Assembly: GCA_964390495.1 (NCBI GenBank)
Contig: CAYMIN010000011.1
Coordinates: 71,469 to 135,468, forward strand
DNA from: UBA11051 sp964390495
GTDB lineage: Bacteria; Armatimonadota; Zipacnadia; Zipacnadales; UBA11051
Reading direction: 5' to 3'
DNA length: 64,000 nt
The notes below the pieces were generated by a model. It made no database searches. It was given only the letters and a program-made list of their open reading frames with translations, and was not told where the DNA came from. The translations under genes and the position numbers were made by a program. Each line of letters starts with the position of its first letter. The first letter of the stretch is position 1. Positions 51,798-59,372 of this stretch are shown piece after piece.

Positions 51798-53081
51798 ATG
51801 ACACAAGCGCAAGAGGCGGCGACGACCTCGGCGGTGCCGACCGCCGGGATATACCACTACCAGCAACTCGTCGGCGAGTGGCCGACGCGCTTTCACCTGC
51901 GAGTGGACCCCGACGGCGGTGGGCTGCTGCTGGCCAACGCCGCCCAGGCCGCGGCCCTCTCACCGGTCGGTGTGCAGATGGCCCAGGGGGTTCTGGAGGG
52001 CCGCAGCGATGAGGCGATCACTCGCGACGTGAAACGCACTTTCCGGCGTGCGGCGGATGAGCAGGTCGTGGCTGATTTGGCCAGCGTGCGCGGACTGATT
52101 GCTGACCTGACTATGCCGGGCGATAACTACCCGGTCGCCAACCTCGGCGACGTGGGGCTTTCGGCCTGGGAGCGCCAGCTTGCCGCGCCGCTGCAGGCGG
52201 ATGTGACCCAGGGCGAGCCGGACACGCTGCGCCAGATAGTGCACAAGCTGTGGCAGGCCGGCGTCCCCCATGTCACCATTGCCGTGGACCCTCAGGCCGA
52301 GGCCGCGCAACTGCCTCGCATTGTCGAGGCGGCCGGCGACATCGGTATGCTTACCGGCTTGCGCTCAGTGGCAAGCTGGCTGAGCGCAGAGGTCATTGAG
52401 GCGGCGGCGATGGCCGGCCTCGACCATCTGGACCTGCTTTATGTAACCGGCTCCCCACAGGAGCATGATGTGATCGCCGGTGCGGGCGATTACGCGAAGG
52501 TGCTGGCCGGCTTCGAGCAGTGCCGCGCCCTGGAGCTTTGTCCCGTCGCCCAGGTGCCGCTGATCGCCGGCAACGCCGATGCGGTGGACGAGATCGCCGC
52601 CGAGCTGGTCGAGAGGGGCGTGACCAATCTCGTGTTCTTCGCCCTGGCCTGTCCCGATGATGACAGCCAGGCGCAGGCGGCCGGGGCCTTGCCGGCTCGC
52701 GCCCTGCCGCAAGTGGCCCTGCTAGTCGAGGAGGCCGCCGACGACACCATGGCGCGCTACCTGTGGGCCCCGCCGGTGCGTTTCGACAATGCCAGATCGC
52801 TGGCCGAGCAGGTCCGGGCCGGGCCGCGTACCGCCGGCGATATTGCCATCCGCGTCGCGGCCGAGGGTAGCGTATTTCCGCCTCGCGGGGGGCCGATCTG
52901 CGCCGGTAATCTGCTGACCGACGCCTGGGAGCAGATCTGGGGCAACGAGTGCTTCACCCGCTACCGTGAGCGGCTGCAAGCACCCACCCGTTGTAGCGAT
53001 TGCCCCGGCTTGGAGATATGTGCAGCCGACTGTCCCAAGGACCCACGCGGCTGGAGCGATGACACCCAACTAGACGCGTAG
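51798..53081 (+). CDS. Pseudo-radical-SAM/SPASM protein lacking the cluster-binding cysteines
   Basis: 427 residues; AGGAGG precedes the ATG at 51798. It is a paralogue of the upstream enzyme. The N terminus (GIYHYQQLVGEWPTRFHLRV, ALSPVGVQMAQGVLEG) repeats the PqqD-like module. The segment that should hold CxxxCxxC is missing: APLQADVTQGEPDTLRQIVH runs straight into the helix before the next strand. The GGEP motif has become VDPQ. The SPASM end is kept, with Cys368 (PICAGNLLTDAWEQIWGNEC) and Cys399, 402, 408 and 412. It should not bind SAM and its cluster, so it probably recognises substrate or regulates the active partner. Cysteine-less partners of this kind are known in some peptide-maturation systems (pseudo-rSAM families). 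Confidence 0.75.
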   Translation: MTQAQEAATTSAVPTAGIYHYQQLVGEWPTRFHLRVDPDGGGLLLANAAQAAALSPVGVQMAQGVLEGRSDEAITRDVKRTFRRAADEQVVADLASVRGLIADLTMPGDNYPVANLGDVGLSAWERQLAAPLQADVTQGEPDTLRQIVHKLWQAGVPHVTIAVDPQAEAAQLPRIVEAAGDIGMLTGLRSVASWLSAEVIEAAAMAGLDHLDLLYVTGSPQEHDVIAGAGDYAKVLAGFEQCRALELCPVAQVPLIAGNADAVDEIAAELVERGVTNLVFFALACPDDDSQAQAAGALPARALPQVALLVEEAADDTMARYLWAPPVRFDNARSLAEQVRAGPRTAGDIAIRVAAEGSVFPPRGGPICAGNLLTDAWEQIWGNECFTRYRERLQAPTRCSDCPGLEICAADCPKDPRGWSDDTQLDA

Positions 53082-53118
53082 CACAGGCCTTTTGCCTGTG
53101 AGAAGGCGGTGGAACGCG

Positions 53119-54909
53119 GTGAAACTCAGATTGCTGCTGATGGTGCCAGTCGCTTGTCTGATGTGTGGCGTGGCGCTGGCTCAGGATTACTCCTTCGAGG
53201 TGCCGGAGATGGAGTTGCACGTCACCGTCAACCCGGATGCCTCGGTTACCATGAGATACAAAATCACCTTCCTGTGTAACTCCTTCGCCAAGCCCATTGA
53301 CATTGTGGATGTCGGCGTGCCGCACAAGGACTATGACATCGGGAATATGACCGCACACCTGGACGGCGAACAACTGAGCACAATTCGTCCTTCCGAATAC
53401 GTGCATCCTGGTGTCGAGGTGCCGCTGGAGCCCGCCATCGCTCCCGGCCAAACCGGTGTATTTGAGTTCGAGTGTACGATGCCGGACCTGGTCTATCAGG
53501 ACACCACCAACCCGGAAAATGCCTCCTTGCGCATAACGCCGACCTGGTTCGACGGAGATTACATGACCGGCAGCACCGACCTGGCCGTGATTGTCTATCT
53601 GCCGGATAGCATCGAGCTGGATGAGATTCTCTACCAGTTGAATCAGCCCTTCGACAAAAAGTTGGACCTGGACAACAGTAAAGCTGTGGCTTGGGTATTC
53701 ACCGACACGCGTGTGGACGAGGCGCACATGGTCGGGCTCTCCTTCCCCAAGCGCGAGATGGACCGTGTGGTGCGCCAGACCTTGCTGGGCCTGGTGTGGA
53801 AATGGTGGACGGAGAGCCCCGGCGTCCGCACGATTGTCGGCGTGGCATTTCTGGTCCTGTTCGGCATCTTCTACTACCGCTTCACCGGCGGCACCGGCAC
53901 CTGTCTGTTCATCCCGATGGCGATTGCTCTGGCCATCGTGTGGAGTTTCAGCCCGGGGCTGCAGGCGGTTTTCCTTCCACTGCTAATTCCGGTCTGGTAT
54001 GCCGCGGAGAAGTTCGCCGGCCTGAAACACCGCGACTATCTGCCGGCCATCGAGTCAGTGCCCGGCGGCGGAATCAAACGGGGGCTGGCCGTGCCCGAGG
54101 CTGCGGTTATCCTAGAACAACCCCTGGCCCGCGTAGTGGCGATGGTCTTCTTTGGGATGCTGAAAAAGAATCTGGTGCGGCTGGTGAGCACGGACCCGCT
54201 GCAGGTGGAACTGGTAGAGGAGTACAATACCAGCCCGCAGGTCCGGCGGCGGATGGCCAAAGAGCGCGGCACCGTGGTCCGTGGCTATGAGCAGCGCTTC
54301 CTGGATGCCCTGGCCGAGCGGCCGGGTGTGCCGGTAGCGAAACTTGATCTGCGCGAGGCGATGAAGTACCTCGTGAATAACACGGCCAAGCGTATGAAAG
54401 GCTTTGACCTGGAGCAGAGCCGCGAATACTACCTGGCCATCGTCAACAAGGCCTGGCAGGAAGCCAAAGAAATCGGCGAGGTTGAGCAGCGCACCGAGTA
54501 TGTTGACGATAACCTGCTGTGGCTGATGCTGGCCGATGACTATGCAGACAACTTCAACACCTGGCACCGCAGCGGCTATTCCTACCGGCCCGCGTGGGGT
54601 GGCGGCACCGCTGCCCCGGCGCCTCAGGTACCGGCTGTCGGTGGCAGGACCACTTTCGGCGATGTGGCTGCCTCCTTCGCCGGCTGGTCTGAGAACGTCA
54701 GCGGCAATCTGGCCGGCAGCCTCGACCCCGTCAGCCTCGGTCTGGCGCGGGGTGGTGGCATTGATCTGGCCGGCGTGGACACAGTCGGCATGGACGTGTT
54801 GAACTCGTTGGCGGAGAGTTCCGGCAGTAGCGGCGGTGGCGGAGGCGGCTGCGCCTGTGCCTGCGCCGGCTGTGCCTGCGCCTGCGCGTGTGCCGGTGGC
54901 GGGCGGTGA
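53119..54909 (+). CDS. DUF2207-like membrane protein with Cys-Ala repeat C-terminal tail
   Basis: About 596 residues from the GTG at 53119 (purine-rich AAGGCGGTGG upstream); the frame opens at 53092. The signal peptide is KLRLLLMVPVACLMCGVALA. Residues 20-230 form an extracytoplasmic beta-rich domain (FEVPEMELHVTVNPDASVTM). Three hydrophobic helices lie at about 240-310 (TIVGVAFLVLFGIFYYRF, LFIPMAIALAIVWSF, AVFLPLLIPVWYAAEKF), which would place the remaining 280 residues inside. The layout fits DUF2207 proteins. The tail ends GGGGGG then CACACAGCACACACAGGGR, with seven cysteines. The cysteine codons mix TGC and TGT. The tail is the probable target of the radical SAM enzyme upstream. The stop overlaps the methyltransferase start by 4 nt. 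Confidence 0.75.
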   Translation: MKLRLLLMVPVACLMCGVALAQDYSFEVPEMELHVTVNPDASVTMRYKITFLCNSFAKPIDIVDVGVPHKDYDIGNMTAHLDGEQLSTIRPSEYVHPGVEVPLEPAIAPGQTGVFEFECTMPDLVYQDTTNPENASLRITPTWFDGDYMTGSTDLAVIVYLPDSIELDEILYQLNQPFDKKLDLDNSKAVAWVFTDTRVDEAHMVGLSFPKREMDRVVRQTLLGLVWKWWTESPGVRTIVGVAFLVLFGIFYYRFTGGTGTCLFIPMAIALAIVWSFSPGLQAVFLPLLIPVWYAAEKFAGLKHRDYLPAIESVPGGGIKRGLAVPEAAVILEQPLARVVAMVFFGMLKKNLVRLVSTDPLQVELVEEYNTSPQVRRRMAKERGTVVRGYEQRFLDALAERPGVPVAKLDLREAMKYLVNNTAKRMKGFDLEQSREYYLAIVNKAWQEAKEIGEVEQRTEYVDDNLLWLMLADDYADNFNTWHRSGYSYRPAWGGGTAAPAPQVPAVGGRTTFGDVAASFAGWSENVSGNLAGSLDPVSLGLARGGGIDLAGVDTVGMDVLNSLAESSGSSGGGGGGCACACAGCACACACAGGGR

Positions 54910-55658
54910 GGCAACTGCCAGAGCCGCCCGGCGTTGCCCGCCCGGACCTGCCCTCACCGGCCCAGTCGCAGACCTTGGCCGACTGGCTGGCCGGTCCGCG
55001 CTCGCGGGCCCTGCGTCGTGCCGCCATCGGACTGCGCGACCGCGTCCTCGACGCGGGTGCAGGTCACTGTCTAGTAACCCCCGAACTCCAGCGCCGAGCC
55101 CGTGGCCGCGTGACCTGCCTCGACCTGGATGCCGAGGCGCTGGCCGCAGCTCCCGAGGGCACTAGCCCCGTCTGTGCTGACTGCGCCAGGCTCCCGTTTG
55201 TCCCACACAGCTTTGACCTGGTCTTCTTCCAGAATGTGCTGATGTGGGTACCGGAGCTTGAGGCGGCAATCGCCGAGGCGGCCCGCGTCTTGGTGCCCGA
55301 TGGGGTTCTGGTCGCGATTGAGCCGGACTACGGGGGCATGATGGAACATCCGGACCAGGGCCTGCGGGCGCTCTGGCTAGATGGCCTGTTCCGCGCCGGA
55401 GCCGATGCCCTGGTCGGCCGGAAGCTGCCCCGGGCCTGTGAGGCGGCGGGTCTGGAGGTGTGGGTGGAACTGGCACATCTGCCCCAGAGCGCCGACCCTG
55501 AAGCCGTAAGACTGTTAGATGACCTACCCCTGACAGCCCCACAGCGCGAGCAGGCTCGGAGTATCGCCGCCCGGCTAGCAGCCGCGCCGAGTCGCTGGGG
55601 CCTCTTCATCCACCTCCCCTACTTCCTCATCGTGGCTGCCCAACCCGGACAGCCCTGA
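54906..55658 (+). CDS. Class I SAM-dependent methyltransferase (Methyltransf_11 type)
   Basis: 250 residues. The start GTG at 54906 overlaps the TGA of the cysteine-tail protein (GTGA), so translation is coupled. RVLDAGAGHCLVTPELQRRA is motif I, TCLDLDAEALAAAPEG carries the acidic residue of motif II, and FDLVFFQNVLMWVPELEAAI and AARVLVPDGVLVAIEPDYGG are the following motifs of small-molecule or protein methyltransferases. The tight coupling suggests it acts in the same pathway, perhaps on the modified tail or a cofactor, but the substrate cannot be read from sequence. It is the last gene of the operon; the next gene is convergent. Confidence 0.8.
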   Translation: MRQLPEPPGVARPDLPSPAQSQTLADWLAGPRSRALRRAAIGLRDRVLDAGAGHCLVTPELQRRARGRVTCLDLDAEALAAAPEGTSPVCADCARLPFVPHSFDLVFFQNVLMWVPELEAAIAEAARVLVPDGVLVAIEPDYGGMMEHPDQGLRALWLDGLFRAGADALVGRKLPRACEAAGLEVWVELAHLPQSADPEAVRLLDDLPLTAPQREQARSIAARLAAAPSRWGLFIHLPYFLIVAAQPGQP

Positions 55659-55765
55659 GCCAGAAGCTGTCTCAAAACCCCGTAATGACGGGACTGTCCC
55701 CTGAGTACGGGCAGCAGCGTCTTATCAGCCCGCGAGTTCTAGAAAACCAGGTATTGAGACCGCTT

Positions 55766-57064
55766 CTAGTCTGGCAAGACAATCTCGTACCGATACGCGT
55801 GGGGAGGCACGCCACAGTCAATGGAGCGAGGGCTGTCTTTGACATTGCCCTCGGCCCAGGTGCCGGTCGGGCCGGGCGCAGGCGTCATAAACAGGATCAT
55901 ATTCGCCGTGTGACGGTCCTCGTACCAGGCGAAGTTCGAGAAGCGGATGCTCTCCTGTTGGCCCTCCTGTCGCTCGTCAATGATGGTAACGCTGTCGCGA
56001 ATCACCCGCAGAGTATCCATGTCAATCTCGGCGATCTGCAGCTTGGTGCGCGGGTCGCAGCCGTAGCAGGGCACGTCGTTGATGTTGGTGATCAGGTACA
56101 GCCGGCCGTTCTTGGAGGAGACGAACACGCGGCTGAAGGAGGCCGGCGCATAGACGGCACCGCGGTCGTCGTAGCGGAGTATCTGCCCCTCCGTCCAGGT
56201 CGCGCCGCCGTCCTCCGAGACCGCGTAGTGCTTGGAGCCGGGCATCTCCACGGCGCTGTCCGGGAAGGTGCGGGTGCGAATGATCATGAACATCCGGCCA
56301 TCGGGCAGCTCACAAACCCCCGGCTCGCAGGCGCCGTCAATCGAGTTGGTCTGCGGCACCCGGACATAGTTGCTGATATCCCAGTCAAGGCCGCTGCCGT
56401 CCTCGCGCCAGTGGCCGAGCAGGCAGGCGTCCTGCCGCTCCCAGGCACCGTGCTCCTCGTCGTGGGCAATCAGGTAGAGGTAATGGCCCTGGTAGCGGAC
56501 CTCCCCTTCATCAGGGACCCGCGCCATGGTGAAGGGCATCACGATCGTGCCGTCGGCGCGGGTGAAGGCCGAATCGACCATCACGACTCCGCCGTTCTTG
56601 CCGTAGCAGATTTCAGGCGCCCAGTGGGTCTCATCGAACTCGTCACCGCAGATGACGAGCTGCTCCCGCTCAGACCAAGTCAGGCCCTCGTCTTGCGAAT
56701 ACTGGAGATACAGCTTCTGCGTGGCTGCAGCCGGGAACCATGAGACATCAGCACCCACCCGGGGAGCGGATATGTTCTCCAGCATCAGCCGCACCAGCCG
56801 GCCGGTGTGCGGGTCCAGATAGGCTGCCGGCAGCGACGTGGAGAGCGTGTTGCCGTTCTCCAGAGGCACCGAGCCGACCCAGTCCTCCACCCGCTCCCAG
56901 GTCTGTCCATTATTCTCCGATCTGCGGATGTAGGCTTCGTCGCCGGCACTCACGCACTGCAGGAAGATGTCTTTCTCGGTCGAGGCATAGCAGGTGACAC
57001 CGACCGCAGCTTGCTGGTCGGCACGCGGCCAAGGCATGTACACAGTCCGGCGCACGGTAATCAT
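55766..57064 (-). CDS. Cytoplasmic sialidase-superfamily (BNR/Asp-box) beta-propeller protein, copy A
   Basis: 432 residues without a signal peptide. Asp-box repeats are visible: SENNGQTWE near 50, SQDEGLTWSE near 125 and SEDGGATWTE near 290, the S-x-D-x-G-x-T-W motif of six-bladed sialidase-like propellers. The arginine triad of true sialidases is not clearly recognisable, so the substrate may be another glycoside. Lack of export fits action on imported oligosaccharide products. It starts at ATG 57064, divergent from copy B at 57353. Confidence 0.75.
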   Translation of the reverse strand: MITVRRTVYMPWPRADQQAAVGVTCYASTEKDIFLQCVSAGDEAYIRRSENNGQTWERVEDWVGSVPLENGNTLSTSLPAAYLDPHTGRLVRLMLENISAPRVGADVSWFPAAATQKLYLQYSQDEGLTWSEREQLVICGDEFDETHWAPEICYGKNGGVVMVDSAFTRADGTIVMPFTMARVPDEGEVRYQGHYLYLIAHDEEHGAWERQDACLLGHWREDGSGLDWDISNYVRVPQTNSIDGACEPGVCELPDGRMFMIIRTRTFPDSAVEMPGSKHYAVSEDGGATWTEGQILRYDDRGAVYAPASFSRVFVSSKNGRLYLITNINDVPCYGCDPRTKLQIAEIDMDTLRVIRDSVTIIDERQEGQQESIRFSNFAWYEDRHTANMILFMTPAPGPTGTWAEGNVKDSPRSIDCGVPPHAYRYEIVLPD

Positions 57065-57239
57065 GCGGATTCTCCTCCCCCAGACAGATGTACTGTGCTG
57101 AGTTGGATTACTCGCACCCGGCGAGCCGCCCGGGCTTGACGCTCAATTTCGCCCCGTAGGCTGCGACACCTGCTTGCCCGCTCAGACATTGGTCCGCGCC
57201 ACCTCATCTCCAGTTCGCAAAATTCACAAAACGCGTGGG

Positions 57240-57257
57240 TCGGGCTTTCCAGCCCGA
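57240..57257. repeat. Short hairpin repeat, copy 2
   Basis: TCGGGCT (57240-57246) and AGCCCGA (57251-57257) with loop TTCC; the same element with flanking GGT...TTGC occurs at 29230-29247. Short dispersed palindrome in the gap before 57353. Confidence 0.6.
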
Positions 57258-57352
57258 GGTCGTTGCTTATCGCCAGTTGCGCTCGAAGCATTTCCGTGGT
57301 AGATTGCAGCCAACTACCGCTAGCGCGCCAAGCATTGCAGGGAGGGCCAACC

Positions 57353-58363
57353 ATGCTTTTCGCAGACAGCCTCGTGGTCAAAGTCAAAAAGGGCAAGTAC
57401 GGGCCGCGTGGGATGCCGGGTGACATTATCCAACTCAAGAACGGCGACCTCTTGCTGGGCTACACGAAAAACGGCATCGCCGGGCGCAAGTCCCACGACC
57501 TCGGCAAGACCTGGGGCGAGGAGTTCACCATCCTCCCCAATCCGCACAAGCCGCAGCAGCAGGGCGCCTACGCTCATCCGACCTTCCTGCGGCTGGCCGA
57601 CGGCGATATCCTGATGTCGTACATCTACAACGCAGGCGCGGTGCCCTACCAGGGTCACAACTACTGCCGGCGCTCGTGCGACGAAGCCAAGACCTGGTCC
57701 GAGCAGTTCTGCATGACCCCCTACGCCGGCTACTGCTTGCTGCACAATGCCAAGCTGTTGCCTCTGCCTGATGGCCGTATTATCGCGCCGGTCGAGTTCA
57801 AGAAGCGCTGGCCCAGTTCGAACGACCATCGCGGCTATGTCGCCGCGGCCTTCTACTCCGACGACCTCGGCTATTCCTGGTGGATGAGCGAAAATCATGT
57901 GGACATGTTCCCCGAGGAGGCCCAGGAGCCGCATGTGGCACCGCTGGATGACGGCCGCCTGCTGATGATGTTTCGCACCTACAGCGGCTACATGGGCCGG
58001 GCCTATTCCGCCGACGATGGCGAGACCTGGTACGATGGGGAGATGCTGCCGGAGCTGACGGCCCCGCCGAACGCCACCGCTCTGACCTTGCACCGCATCC
58101 CGCGCGAGCGTTGCCAGGACTTGCTGCTGATCCGCAACTCCATCGGCGACGGCCAGGGACGGCGCAACCCCCTGGTGTCAGTGCTCTCCTTCGACAGCGG
58201 GCAGACCTGGGAGAACGAGCGCATCATCGCCGGCGACCGGACTGAGGACTACGGCTACCAGAGCGTGACCTTCATTGAAGACATCGTGGTCATGAGCTAT
58301 CACGCCCGCGACGGCTTGCACGTGGCGCGTATAGACATAGATTGGTTCTACGCGGAAGACTGA
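57353..58363 (+). CDS. Cytoplasmic sialidase-superfamily beta-propeller protein, copy B
   Basis: 336 residues. The ATG at 57353 follows GGGAGGG; the frame opens at 57263 without a ribosome site. Asp-box-like motifs are SHDLGKTWGE, SCDEAKTWSE, SDDLGYSWW, SADDGETWYD and SFDSGQTWE, giving five to six blades. IAPVEFKKRW and MFRTYSGYMGRAYS supply Arg/Glu residues where sialidases have theirs, but the catalytic set is not certain. It is not exported. A palindromic repeat starts 4 nt after the stop. Confidence 0.75.
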   Translation: MLFADSLVVKVKKGKYGPRGMPGDIIQLKNGDLLLGYTKNGIAGRKSHDLGKTWGEEFTILPNPHKPQQQGAYAHPTFLRLADGDILMSYIYNAGAVPYQGHNYCRRSCDEAKTWSEQFCMTPYAGYCLLHNAKLLPLPDGRIIAPVEFKKRWPSSNDHRGYVAAAFYSDDLGYSWWMSENHVDMFPEEAQEPHVAPLDDGRLLMMFRTYSGYMGRAYSADDGETWYDGEMLPELTAPPNATALTLHRIPRERCQDLLLIRNSIGDGQGRRNPLVSVLSFDSGQTWENERIIAGDRTEDYGYQSVTFIEDIVVMSYHARDGLHVARIDIDWFYAED

Positions 58364-58366
58364 GGG

Positions 58367-58449
58367 AAATTGGGGACAGTCACCCATTTCTGCAAAGGAG
58401 TGGAAGTGGGACTTGCAGAAATGGCAAGAAATGGGTGACTGTCCCCAAT
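58367..58449. repeat. Palindromic repeat, GGGGACAGTCACC family, copy 2
   Basis: Perfect 23-bp arms at 58369-58391 and 58427-58449. It begins 4 nt after the sialidase-like gene and ends 7 nt before the AGGAGG (58456-58461) of the next gene, so it would form a large hairpin in any shared transcript. Confidence 0.9.
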
Positions 58450-58469
58450 CTCAAAAGGAGGCAGTGACA

Positions 58470-59276
58470 ATGTTATGTCCAAAATGCGGTACAGAGAATC
58501 CGGAGGATGCCAAGTTCTGCAAGGAATGTGGCGCAGACCTTCCCACTGTGGCCGAAGCGACCCCGCAGCCGCCGGTTCCACCACCGCCACCCCCTCCACA
58601 GCCGCCCAAGGCTCAACCGCCCATTGAGCACCCCTCGCGTATGAGTGGCATGGCCATCGCCTCGTTGGTATTGGGCCTGCTGGGGCCGGTCACGGCGCTG
58701 GTAGGGTTGGTGCTCGGGATTGTGGCGATGTCGCGGATTAGTTCAAGCCAGGGGCGGCTTCACGGCCGCGAGCTGGCGATCGCCGGCATCTGCGTATCAG
58801 GCTTCATGCTCCTGACCTTCCCAATGCTGGCGGCCATTCTATTCCCGGTCTTCGCCAGAGCGCGCGAAAAGGCCAGGCAGACCTCGTGCCTATCCAACAC
58901 GAAGCAAATAGGCACAGCCATGCTAATGTATGCTCAGGACTACGACGAGATATGGGCAATGCGGGAGAACTGGCGTGAGGCAGTCAACCCTTACGTCAAG
59001 AACGACGAGGTCTTCCGATGCCCCAGCGCGCCGCAACAAGACAACGGGTATGCCTATAACGGTAGCTTGAGTATGTTGTCGCTGGTAGTGATACCGAGTC
59101 CCGCTGAAACGCCCCTGGCCTTCGACGCCACCGGCGGAAGGAATGCTTCCGGCGGAGCTGACTTACTTGCTTTTCGCCACCATGGCGGAGCCAATATCGT
59201 CTTCAGCGACGGCCACGCCCGGTGGCAGCAGGAGCATTCAGTGGCTGCGCTTTCGTGGCAACCGGCAGCACGGTAG
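58470..59276 (+). CDS. Zinc-ribbon / DUF4190 / H-X9-DG (DUF1559-like) membrane protein
   Basis: 268 residues. The ATG at 58470 has AGGAGG 8 nt upstream; the frame extends into the repeat but that part is not used. Residues 3-26 (CPKCGTENPEDAKFCKECGA) form a zinc ribbon and a Pro-rich linker follows. Two hydrophobic segments with DUF4190 character (GMAIASLVLGLLGPVTALVG, LAIAGICVSGFMLLTF) come next. Then ARAREKARQTSCLSN and LMYAQDYDE appear, and FRHHGGANIVFSDGHARW gives the H-X9-DG motif. The last parts are normally found in secreted pseudopilin-like proteins with a type III signal, which is missing here. Function unknown. Confidence 0.8.
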   Translation: MLCPKCGTENPEDAKFCKECGADLPTVAEATPQPPVPPPPPPPQPPKAQPPIEHPSRMSGMAIASLVLGLLGPVTALVGLVLGIVAMSRISSSQGRLHGRELAIAGICVSGFMLLTFPMLAAILFPVFARAREKARQTSCLSNTKQIGTAMLMYAQDYDEIWAMRENWREAVNPYVKNDEVFRCPSAPQQDNGYAYNGSLSMLSLVVIPSPAETPLAFDATGGRNASGGADLLAFRHHGGANIVFSDGHARWQQEHSVAALSWQPAAR

Positions 59277-59285
59277 AAATTGGAA

Positions 59286-59367
59286 ACTGGGGACAGTCAC
59301 CCATTTCCTGCCATTTCTGTAAGCTCCACTCGTACGCCTCTGGAGAAATGGGTGACAGTCCCCAATT
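59286..59367. repeat. Palindromic repeat, GGGGACAGTCACC family, copy 3
   Basis: Arms CTGGGGACAGTCACCCATTTC (59287-59307, left) and its near-complement at 59345-59364, with one mismatch in the centre of the core. It starts 10 nt after the stop of the preceding gene and ends 6 nt before the stop of the convergent gene at 59373. Confidence 0.85.
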
Positions 59368-59372
59368 TCGCC

